From assembly GCA_041395725.1 (NCBI GenBank), contig JAWKZW010000001.1, positions 2,604,001 through 2,668,000 on the forward strand: a stretch of DNA of 64,000 nt, in the 5' to 3' direction. Shown here in pieces: positions 6,442-13,592 of the stretch. Numbering within the stretch: position 1 is the first letter of the stretch; every line of letters begins with the position of its first letter. The DNA comes from Gammaproteobacteria bacterium. Its GTDB lineage: Bacteria; Pseudomonadota; Gammaproteobacteria; Pseudomonadales; Pseudohongiellaceae. The position numbers were made by a program, and so were the translations under genes. The notes beneath the pieces were generated by a model that was not told the DNA's origin, ran no database searches, and saw nothing but the letters and a program-made list of their open reading frames with translations.

Positions 6442-7350
6442 TCATGCCGCCATCGCAGACTCTTCAATTTTGTCATAATACTGCTTTTCATATTCAGCCG
6501 GTGGAATATTTCCTATCGGTTCCAGCAGCCGCCTGTTGTTAAACCACTCCACCCATTCCAGGGTAGCGTATTCAACATCGTCAATTGTCTTCCAGGGCCC
6601 ACGCTTTGGATTGCGAATGACCTCGGTCTTGTAGAGGCCGTTGATCGTTTCGGCCAGAGCGTTATCATAGGAATCGCCCACAGAGCCTACGGAAGATTCG
6701 ATGCCGGCTTCGGCCAAGCGGTCGCTGTAACGGATCGACAGGTACTGGCTGCCCCGGTCGCTGTGGTGGATCAGGTTGTCGATCTCCTTCCTGGCCCAGA
6801 TCGCTTGTTCCAGGGCATCCAGTACCAGTTCTGTTTTAAGTGATCGGCTTACCTTCCAGCCGACGATAGCGCGTGCATAGACATCTACCACGAACGCCAC
6901 ATAGACAAACCCTGACCAGGTGGCTACGAACGTAATGTCCGCTACCCAAAGCTGGTTAGGCCGCTCAGCAACGAACTGACGGTTTACCAGGTCAGAGGGC
7001 CGGTCCTGGCTGTCATCGCTGATAGTCGTCCAGCACTTGGCACCACCTCGACTTACACCCTGGATGCCAAGCTGTTTCATCAGCCGATCTACCGTGCAGC
7101 GAGCAATGACAAAACCCTCGCGCTTCATTTGCCGCCAGACCTTTCTGACACCATACACTTGCTGGTTCTCGTCCCACACACGCTGGATCTCAGGCTTAAG
7201 GTGACGGTCACGTATTGATCGGTTGGATTCTTTGTCTGGATCAGATTCCCGGTCTTTATGCTCATAGTAAGTTGAGACAGCTATCGGCAACTGCTTACAC
7301 ATTGGCTCGATTCCGTACTGTTCTTTGTGAGCATCGACAAAGGCAATCAT
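6442..7350 (-). CDS. IS3-family transposase OrfB (DDE catalytic subunit)
   Basis: This 302-residue protein has an N-terminal HTH_21-like region (YGVRKVWRQMKREGF) and an rve integrase core. The catalytic triad is visible in QLWVADITFV (Asp), HSDRGSQYLS (Asp) and NALAETINGLYKTE (Glu). The C-terminus has the usual WFNNRRLLEPIGNIPPAEYE ending. The ATG overlaps the OrfA stop as ATGA. IS3 elements usually make an OrfAB fusion by -1 frameshift. I see no strong slippery run here, so translational coupling is also possible. Confidence 0.9.
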   Translation of the reverse strand: MIAFVDAHKEQYGIEPMCKQLPIAVSTYYEHKDRESDPDKESNRSIRDRHLKPEIQRVWDENQQVYGVRKVWRQMKREGFVIARCTVDRLMKQLGIQGVSRGGAKCWTTISDDSQDRPSDLVNRQFVAERPNQLWVADITFVATWSGFVYVAFVVDVYARAIVGWKVSRSLKTELVLDALEQAIWARKEIDNLIHHSDRGSQYLSIRYSDRLAEAGIESSVGSVGDSYDNALAETINGLYKTEVIRNPKRGPWKTIDDVEYATLEWVEWFNNRRLLEPIGNIPPAEYEKQYYDKIEESAMAA

Positions 7351-7670
7351 TTCTTTGGTCGGCGGTCGAGCTCCGCCTGGGCGAAAAAAGCTGATGCCTT
7401 GCGCAAAATCTCGTTGGCTTGCTTAAGCTCTCGGTTTTCCCGTTCCAACTCCTTAAGCCGATCTCGATCTGCGCTAGTTAAGCCGTCTCGCTTGCCTTGA
7501 TCGATCTCTGCCTGCTTGACCCACTTACGTAACGTCTCAGGCGTACAACCAACCTTTGCGGCTATTGAATTAATCGCTGCCCATTGCGAGCTGTGTTGAT
7601 CCTGCTGTTCAAACAGCATCCTGACAGCGCGCTCTCGATACTCTGGTGAATATCTTGTTCCTTTCTTCAT
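7347..7670 (-). CDS. IS3-family transposase OrfA
   Basis: This 107-residue protein has a helix-turn-helix for end binding (YSPEYRERAVRMLFEQ, AKVGCTPETLRKWVKQ). A leucine-zipper coiled coil follows (DRLKELERENRELKQANEIL). This is the standard OrfA layout. It ends at TGA overlapping the OrfB ATG. The start ATG at 7670 has an AAGAAAGGA-like leader close to the right inverted repeat. Confidence 0.9.
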   Translation of the reverse strand: MKKGTRYSPEYRERAVRMLFEQQDQHSSQWAAINSIAAKVGCTPETLRKWVKQAEIDQGKRDGLTSADRDRLKELERENRELKQANEILRKASAFFAQAELDRRPKK

Positions 7671-7722
7671 AAGGGTCTATCCTCTCAAGAATTAGACCCT
7701 CCGGTAAACCCGGGGCGATTCA

Positions 7723-7780
7723 CTCAGATGGAGGATCAGATCCTCGCTCTGTATGCCAAGGGCCTTAGCACGATATCGTC
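7723..7780 (+). pseudogene. IS256-type transposase relic, segment 3
   Basis: It continues segment 2 in frame after removal of the IS3 element: QMEDQILALYAKGLST. This matches the 'D..ILSLYAKGMTTREI' part of IS256-family transposases. It then degenerates to ISSMLLICI and a stop, so about two thirds of the original gene is missing. Confidence 0.6.
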
Positions 7781-8287
7781 GATGCTGTTGATTTGCATTT
7801 AAAACTGACCCCTGGGTCTAAATCCACTGCAATTCAACAGCAGACCTCAGGTCTGAAGTACTACACCCAAATTTTTTTCGGTAGACCTTCAGAATATTGT
7901 ATTCTTATACAGTATTTCCGTGTAATGACAATCAACTGGTCGGAGCGACGGAATGAAACTTTTAAGTGCGTGATACTGCAGACCAGCACCTTGTTAACTT
8001 CCATGAAATTGGCTACGAATCCGGGTGTTTGATCATTGATGTTCTCCTGTGTATGCGCCACTATGGGCTGTCTGTAATCTCTTGGAAGCACGCAAAATCA
8101 ATGAGTTACGCCTATATCTAGGTGCCTCTGACATTTTGATCTCAATCGATTGATCGCATATTGATAGCAACGAAAACCAATCCTGCCTTCCTTCTTTTAA
8201 TTGCCCCAAATCAAGCCAAGTCCACTCTCGGTTTGCACTCCGCTAATTCGAGGGTATAGGATGGTTCTGTCTATGAGGGGTAAATGT
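7781..8287. other. Gene-free stretch right of the transposon island
   Basis: About 500 bp of AT-rich sequence without a supported gene. It separates the IS256 relic from the cluster of small exported proteins and may be the flank of the old IS256 insertion. No second IS256-type inverted repeat could be recognised by eye. Confidence 0.3.
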
Positions 8288-8629
8288 ATGCAAAAAATAA
8301 TCTTTACGGCACTAATTGTGACAATGTCTACTGCTGCTTATGCACAGAAAACATATACGCCGAGTCAACTCAATCGCATGGTGGAAACTGGTCAAATTCC
8401 TGCACAGGGTCCGGCCAGGGAATTGCAATCACGATCATTATCGTTTACAGAATGTAAGACAGTGGTTGAGGGCGTTATGTCGCAATTGCGTGGGTCGTAT
8501 CCGGTAAGAACCATCGTAGATACAGGAATTCTATACACTGTTAAAGTGTGGACAAATGATGGCGCGATTACTGCGAGCTGTTCAGGGCCAGACAGAAAAA
8601 TGGTTATGACACAAGCGCCGTATAGATAA
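8288..8629 (+). CDS. Small exported protein, unknown
   Basis: This is a 113-residue precursor starting at the ATG with GAGGGG seven bases upstream (8275-8280). A signal peptide, MQKIIFTALIVTMSTAAYAQ, is cleaved near residue 20. The mature protein starts KTYTPSQLNRMVETGQIPAQ. It has two cysteines (TECKT, SCSGP) likely to form a disulphide in the periplasm. I do not recognise the family. It is followed after 12 bases by the next exported protein gene. Confidence 0.6.
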   Translation: MQKIIFTALIVTMSTAAYAQKTYTPSQLNRMVETGQIPAQGPARELQSRSLSFTECKTVVEGVMSQLRGSYPVRTIVDTGILYTVKVWTNDGAITASCSGPDRKMVMTQAPYR

Positions 8630-8641
8630 TTGAGACACACA

Positions 8642-8998
8642 ATGAAAAGGCTACTACCACTTATCATCTTGCTGTGTTCAACAAACGACCTTGGCGGATT
8701 GATCGCAAATACAACAGGTATTCCAATTATAAAGGTTGTCAATTTTAGTCAGTTTAGCGGTCCCACTTTCTTCAGTGGTGGACCACTAGAAACCGGTAAT
8801 CTGGTTGGTGAAAGCATCACTTGGACTTCAACAGATTCCGGGGCTGTGATTTTTGGTACGGATTTTACCAATGGGTTAAACGGCAACGGAAAATGGTTTC
8901 TAAGTAGAAACGGATTTATCGGTCTTAAGAATAGCTTTACTCATATGGACTTTGTTTTTGATCAACCTGTTAATAGTGTTGGGGGTGTAGCGGGTTAA
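8642..8998 (+). CDS. Exported beta-rich protein, probably truncated
   Basis: This 118-residue protein starts 12 bases after the previous stop and has a hydrophobic N-terminus, MKRLLPLIILLCSTND. The body (GESITWTSTDSGAVIFGTDF, then HMDFVFDQPVNSVGGVAG) looks like the start of a secreted beta-sandwich found in PEP-CTERM-type proteins. There the 'VN.VGGF..Y' strand is normally followed by another 80 or more residues. The frame stops directly at that point, so the gene may be cut short. I could not find the continuation in another frame. Confidence 0.45.
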   Translation: MKRLLPLIILLCSTNDLGGLIANTTGIPIIKVVNFSQFSGPTFFSGGPLETGNLVGESITWTSTDSGAVIFGTDFTNGLNGNGKWFLSRNGFIGLKNSFTHMDFVFDQPVNSVGGVAG

Positions 8999-9011
8999 GT
9001 GTGAGGTTTTT

Positions 9012-9746
9012 GTGTCTGATTTCAGAAAGCCACTGATTGTGATTTTTCTTCTTGGTTACGCAAACTATTGCGCAAGTCAAGACATATTTTCATCTATAGT
9101 ATTCGGGTCTGACCCGTACTATGTGGTTGTTGACGCCGAAAGTCCTTGTGGGATGGAGAAGATTTGTCTAAATGATGTCAATACTCTACAAATCTTCCCG
9201 CCAAATCCTACTGGATATATATCATACAAAGATGCTCTCGCTCGAGCGGATACAGGTTCGGCAGACATTTATCAGTTCGCGAAGTACGAATGTAGGGCTA
9301 GAACCGATGAATACTGTAAGGACGAAATAAGCATAAAAATACCTAAGGGCTACGTCTATTGTCGGCATCGGGTAGTTATGAATGATTTTTCCAATGCTAG
9401 ATATCAAACAACAACCCATTTAGATCACGTTGATTTGTCACTTTATGCCGTTGGTGGTGGTGCGCTATCGCCTTGGCACGGCCGTATAGACTTAGTATTG
9501 GAAGTAAGTTCCGTACGTGAAAGTTCATATGTTGCAGAAGATGGACGTTGTCTAAATCCATGGAAATGGGTACAACGAGCTGATGGGAAGAATGTTGGTT
9601 ACACTATGCCTCGAGAATGTTTTGATCCATTAGATTCTATTTTAGATAAGGCATGTAGAGTCTGGGACAACACAGGGACAGCAGGGATTAGAGTTCGTGA
9701 ACTGTCTCCTCCTAGAAATACTGGAATAGATCCTTTGAATGATTAA
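9012..9746 (+). CDS. Exported cysteine-containing protein, unknown
   Basis: This is a 244-residue precursor with a GTG start and GAGG five bases upstream. The signal peptide is about residues 1-22 (FRKPLIVIFLLGYANYCASQ). The mature protein has roughly ten cysteines (SPCGMEKICLND, YECRARTDEYCKD, VYCRHR, GRCLNP, RECFD, KACRVW), suggesting several disulphides. No known domain was recognised. It belongs to a run of four tandem genes for exported unknown proteins (8288-10610) and shares their AT-rich composition. Confidence 0.55.
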   Translation: MSDFRKPLIVIFLLGYANYCASQDIFSSIVFGSDPYYVVVDAESPCGMEKICLNDVNTLQIFPPNPTGYISYKDALARADTGSADIYQFAKYECRARTDEYCKDEISIKIPKGYVYCRHRVVMNDFSNARYQTTTHLDHVDLSLYAVGGGALSPWHGRIDLVLEVSSVRESSYVAEDGRCLNPWKWVQRADGKNVGYTMPRECFDPLDSILDKACRVWDNTGTAGIRVRELSPPRNTGIDPLND

Positions 9747-9788
9747 TTCAGGAAACGCAATTTATTATGTGGAACAGGGGTGATAGAG

Positions 9789-10610
9789 ATGTTGAAATAC
9801 ACAGCAGTCGTCATTTGCTTTCTATTCTCCTCAAGTATAGAGGTATCCGCTGAAGTCACAGAAAGTGATCTTAGAGAAGCGAGAAAATTGGTAGACCAAG
9901 AGCATGCTTCCATGAAAGCCTACAGGTTCAATCCTGATTGGGTGGAAGTAATTGATAGTGAAACGCTAGAAAAATTTAACCGAGTTTTAGATTTGCCGTT
10001 GACCACAAAATGGTTTCAAGAGAAAGGATGCACTCCCACTGAAAAGAATCCAGCCGGGATGTGCAACAGCTATAGACCAGAAATCGAACCACACCAAATT
10101 ACGCTGGAATATAGCGAATCATCCCTTGGAGCAAAGCTTATGGTTGACCGGGAAGTTGATCTCCAGGAGCAAAGAAAAGAATCCTATGAAGAGAATCCCA
10201 ATAGGCAGGCTCTCGATTTATTGGATCAGGAAATGAACCAAAGAGAAGAATCTCAAAAAATCTCGAAAGAATACTACGACAAATTGGTAATGGATAGAGC
10301 AGAATTTATAGCAAACGAAAGAGAAGCAAGCGAACTGGAAATGCGACTGAAGGCAGAACAAGAAGCAATGCGTGAAAGAGTGAGGGAAGGTTTGGCGCAG
10401 CAAAGAACGTCAGAGCTAGGCGCTCAAACAGCATCAACAGCACAGCGTTCTGCACCGAGTCAGAATAATGATGAAAATGGGACTGGAGTTGGTCATTTCC
10501 CAAATTTCGAGGAAGAAAAAGCCGAGATTTTGAGAAAAATGAAAGCAAATGAGCCTCTAGATGGCGATAGACTAGAGCGAATGATAAAGATTTTAGATGG
10601 GACTGGCTGA
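9789..10610 (+). CDS. Exported coiled-coil protein, unknown
   Basis: This 273-residue precursor is read from the ATG at 9789; a GTG nine bases earlier is also in frame. A signal peptide covers about the first 22 residues (MLKYTAVVICFLFSSSIEVS). The middle (about 120-215) is a long charged helix with heptad character, for example REASELEMRLKAEQEAMRER. It is followed by a Ser/Thr/Gln-rich linker and a short helical tail. It may form a periplasmic rod or scaffold. Last gene of the four-gene exported cluster. Confidence 0.55.
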   Translation: MLKYTAVVICFLFSSSIEVSAEVTESDLREARKLVDQEHASMKAYRFNPDWVEVIDSETLEKFNRVLDLPLTTKWFQEKGCTPTEKNPAGMCNSYRPEIEPHQITLEYSESSLGAKLMVDREVDLQEQRKESYEENPNRQALDLLDQEMNQREESQKISKEYYDKLVMDRAEFIANEREASELEMRLKAEQEAMRERVREGLAQQRTSELGAQTASTAQRSAPSQNNDENGTGVGHFPNFEEEKAEILRKMKANEPLDGDRLERMIKILDGTG

Positions 10611-11360
10611 GTGCAAATTTAAGCCTATTGCAGGCGCTTTCCAGACTTCCCCGCACAAGTGGGATTAGTTACCTACTATGTTCCACCGCTCGTTCGGGAA
10701 CAAAGCTGATCGTGTCCACGGCGGAGGCGTCCGCAGAGCTGATCAGCGGGCCTGACGTCGACGCGGATGGTGTGCCTGATCACGTCTCCACCGGTCGGCA
10801 AACCCCGAGTTCGTGATTCAGGATCGGTCTCACGCCGCGACCGAGGCCATGATCGAGGACAGAGTCAACGGCGTTCTGGTGTAAATCGTGGGGGACCCCA
10901 ACCTATACGGGTACTCGAAGCCGGATTACTTAGAGGCCGTACAATCCTGCCGACGCCGTTCTTGAGACTACTATCATCGCAAATACGCGCAGTTTGATAA
11001 ACGGCGCGCTGCTTCTTAATCAAGTGCCAGCGATAACCCCCATCGTAGACGGGAAGCGACAGATCGCGACCTATCTCCTGGGATTCTGCATAACGGTGGT
11101 GCGCAGCCGCGACTTTGACCCTACGGGCCGGAGTGACCCCTAAGGCAGGTCAAGCGATACCCCAGGGTAGGCAAGTTGTCAAGAAGGCGGCAGCCAAGTA
11201 GGGGTAGCGAAGACTTTTAGTTACACTTGTAGTAACAACAATCATAACCTAACTTATATAAATGCAATAAAAACAGAAAGATAGTATTTAATATAGACTC
11301 CTATTACCGGCACCATCTCACAGGGGGCCAAAACTCTCTTGCCGCCGCGCATTTTAGTGA
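10611..11360. other. Long stretch without an intact gene
   Basis: Base composition shifts upward in GC after 10620. Several short frames read like gene pieces, for example SGPDVDADGVPDHV near 10740 and DPNLYGYSKPDYLEAV near 10900. All are broken by stops. It looks like decayed coding DNA or a recombination scar between the accessory segment and the core-like region. No family could be named. Confidence 0.35.
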
Positions 11361-11417
11361 GCCTCTGATTAAGTACCACAATGCTCTGGGAATTAATCAG
11401 AGGTTCCTTAGAATTCA
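11361..11417. repeat. Dispersed REP-like repeat, copy 1 (paired arms)
   Basis: CCTCTGATTA (11362-11371) and its complement TAATCAGAGG (11394-11403) form a 10-bp stem. The loop carries ACCACAATGCTCTG, and AGGTTCCTTA follows. The same words recur near 17720, 20181, 27164, 46050 and 51477. This copy covers the 3' end of the TIR gene. Confidence 0.65.
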
Positions 11418-12533
11418 TTCAATACTCCTGACTTTGACGGGCTGTTCTCTTGCCAGATAGCGAATGTCTGGCTTTGTTTTTCGTCTAATGGATTCAACCA
11501 GTCGGTTAACTTCAGGTTCAAGAGCACCGTCGCGCATACTTAGGTTGAAAATGTTCATTGATTTGATTTGTGCGGCAACGTCATTTCCTTCGCTCACCCA
11601 TTCCTCCACCGGCCCTAATTCGCAAATTCTGGCAGGGATAATTATCGGGGACCCGTTCATTTTCGCGTAATGCAATGCAAGAAAGATCTCGTCCCTTACC
11701 CAGGAGCTCTTCAGGCTCGCTTCGGACAGCAGGGGAATGAACACATCGGAATTCGCAATAGCTTCTCCCAGCGTCTGAGATATCTCATCCCCAGCTCGCA
11801 CCCCCTCGATATCCTGGAAGCAACCGAGACCCCGTGCTTCCAGGCCACTTCGAATTGCCTGGGCTTGCTCTCCATCACTGCGCGAATAACTCAGGAAGCA
11901 ATTGTCTCCCATGGTGTAGGAGGACCTGGCAGCTATCCAGAATATCGGTCCTACGAGACAAAAAATGACTACCGAGAACGCACTTAAAATTACGAAGTTA
12001 AGCAAGTCCGCCTCTCTGCTGAGATCAAAAGGGGTAGGGCTGACCACTGCCCCAAATTCCAGCACCGCAAAAATTACAAACAGAACACCGTACTGATTGG
12101 CAACCCTGAGCTTTGGCAGCCGCATCTTCCATGTGCGTACGACGTGGCCGAGCAGTAGTAGATCTCTTCTGGGTATCGAAAACCAAAACAATGCATAGGC
12201 CAGGCAAAATCCTGTCCAGCCCGAGAATATCCAGAAATGCCAATCCATAAGAACTGCTGGGCCAGGTTTGCGAAAAGCCACATAGTTGATCAGTACGACA
12301 ATCGCGGTCATTAATGCAACCCGGGTGGTTTGTATCGCATTGAGAACTGGATCCTCTGATTCATGATTTCGAGACAAAAACCATGCGAAGGCGTCCAGCG
12401 AGAAAAAAACCGCAACTAAAATGCACGTGAGAGTTGAATATTCGTGCACGGTCCCGGTTCGGGCGAAAATTATAGGAAAAATCAGTGAAAGGGCACAAAG
12501 CGCAATATAGAAAATTAGCAGTCGTGGTCTCAT
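11415..12533 (-). CDS. Multispanning membrane protein with C-terminal TIR domain
   Basis: This 372-residue protein has about six hydrophobic segments in residues 1-210. A cytosolic TIR domain follows from about 212 to 345: NCFLSYSRSDGEQAQAIRSG, then a DxEGVRAGDEI loop, then SWVRDEIFLALHYAK. The 'WVRDE' glutamate near residue 280 occupies the catalytic position of TIR NAD-cleaving enzymes. Bacterial TIR proteins act in phage defence or NAD+ signalling. Multi-membrane-span plus TIR is a less common layout. It lies 2 bp after the stop of the partner gene 12536-12847, so the two are coupled. Confidence 0.8.
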   Translation of the reverse strand: MRPRLLIFYIALCALSLIFPIIFARTGTVHEYSTLTCILVAVFFSLDAFAWFLSRNHESEDPVLNAIQTTRVALMTAIVVLINYVAFRKPGPAVLMDWHFWIFSGWTGFCLAYALFWFSIPRRDLLLLGHVVRTWKMRLPKLRVANQYGVLFVIFAVLEFGAVVSPTPFDLSREADLLNFVILSAFSVVIFCLVGPIFWIAARSSYTMGDNCFLSYSRSDGEQAQAIRSGLEARGLGCFQDIEGVRAGDEISQTLGEAIANSDVFIPLLSEASLKSSWVRDEIFLALHYAKMNGSPIIIPARICELGPVEEWVSEGNDVAAQIKSMNIFNLSMRDGALEPEVNRLVESIRRKTKPDIRYLAREQPVKVRSIE

Positions 12534-12535
12534 TG

Positions 12536-12847
12536 CTAGTATCCCCCTGTCGCAGCGAGAAGATGTGACAGTAGATCAGGTAGGCCGACCGCAGTAGTCA
12601 ATGTTTGTTCACGGCCTGGAGTTATCTGCGCGCGATAAGCCGACAACCGGAACGATCCGGCCAAAAACAGCATCAAGAAAAATCCAGTAAGGAGAGTGTT
12701 AACAATGGCTTGGTTGGCATAGAGTGACTCTCCGGAAGAGGGTGGCATTAAGCCGAAAATCTGAATTAACAGGCGGGCTGCCGCGGCATAACCCGCAGCG
12801 GCTCGGCAGACTCTGTGTCTTTTCAGTTCTTGAAACAGGGTACCCAT
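12536..12847 (-). CDS. Small membrane protein coupled to the TIR gene
   Basis: The start at 12847 (MGTLFQELKRHRVCRAAAGY) is supported by GAGGGG seven bases upstream; the longer frame to 12901 has no such support. The N-terminus matches the 'ELKRRNV.RVA..Y....LL.Q' linker that precedes a membrane helix in many cyclase/TPR/TIR signalling proteins. A second hydrophobic helix lies at about residues 50-70 (VNTLLTGFFLMLFLAGSF). It is probably a two-helix membrane adaptor or regulator of the TIR protein, whose gene begins 2 bp downstream. Confidence 0.65.
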   Translation of the reverse strand: MGTLFQELKRHRVCRAAAGYAAAARLLIQIFGLMPPSSGESLYANQAIVNTLLTGFFLMLFLAGSFRLSAYRAQITPGREQTLTTAVGLPDLLSHLLAATGGY

Positions 12848-12971
12848 GGAAAGACCCCTCACAGAGTGTGGGCACGTCTTCCATGCGGAAAACCTTAACA
12901 CATCGAAGTGGAAATTGAATGGATTTCGTGGGAGGTGGCCCTAATGCTTCCTACACATGAAGCCAACTCAA

Positions 12972-13592
12972 TTACCCAAGTGCCGTGTATTCCAAACCAT
13001 TTTGAGTCAGGCCGACGAAATCCATCTTGGTCAGATTGAGTTTATGATCCATGACCAATTCGCCCAGGCTGCCCTGAGTAAAGGCACCGTTGTCTAAGAG
13101 GTCCGCGGTGAGAGCACTCAGATCCTGCTGGGATGGGGTCTGCCCCACCAGACTGACATAGATCAGATTGACCTCTTCTGTATTACTTGGGTTGACGCCA
13201 AGGATCACATCGAAAGCCGCCTGCATCAGGGTTGCGTTGTCGATAGCTATGTTGTCGATAATGTTCAGCCCGATACTCAGGTATTCTTTGTTGTACCAGT
13301 CATCCTTACCCAGTACCACGCCGAGCACCTTGGCGATGATGCCGGCGTTGCCATCCAGATCGAAGGCGAGAGAGGTATCGTCGAAGTGCAGACGTTCGTT
13401 GTCAATCAATCTGTCTGTGCCGGCGCCAGCCGGCCCGCTAACAGTAAGTTCGCGCTGGTTATTGAGTATTGAGAAATTCGCCATCAAACCACTGAACAGC
13501 GCATGATCGAGACCGTCGCCACCCTCCAGCAGGTCGTTTCCATCCAGTCCTTCAAGGGTGTCATTGCCTTCGCCGAACCGGTTATGACATGT
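12972..13592 (-). pseudogene. Orphan RTX-repeat / DUF4214-like C-terminal fragment
   Basis: Right after the GMC gene stop, and in the same frame, the sequence reads RFGEGNDTLEGLDGNDLLEG and GGDGLDHALFSG. These are calcium-binding RTX nonapeptide repeats. A DUF4214-like tail follows (LIYVSLVGQTPSQQDL, LGELVMDHKLNLTK). The first ATG is only at 13487, inside the domain. The normal N-terminus and secretion context are absent, so this is the 3' end of a lost RTX adhesin/enzyme, or a tail read only if the GMC TGA is suppressed. Confidence 0.6.

Larger units (their letters stand above)
6403..7722 (-). mobile_element. IS3-family insertion sequence, 1320 bp
   Basis: The ends match as inverted repeats. 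The sequence starting at 6403 and the reverse complement from 7722 share TGAATCGCCCCGGG and then CGGAGGGTC, 24 of 28 positions. A 3-bp duplication CTC (6400-6402 and 7723-7725) flanks it, as expected for IS3 elements. Both transposase frames are intact, so the element may be active. It sits within the IS256-type relic only 77 bp from the end of the IS1-type element. Confidence 0.85.

Noticed and set aside
3512..7722. One composite transposon bounded by the IS1-type and IS3-type elements
   Set aside because: Each element has its own inverted repeats and its own target duplication of different length, so they inserted independently.
10628..10997. Two short plus-strand frames (62 and 76 residues)
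   Set aside because: They overlap each other in different frames, show no family signal and lie in decayed DNA.
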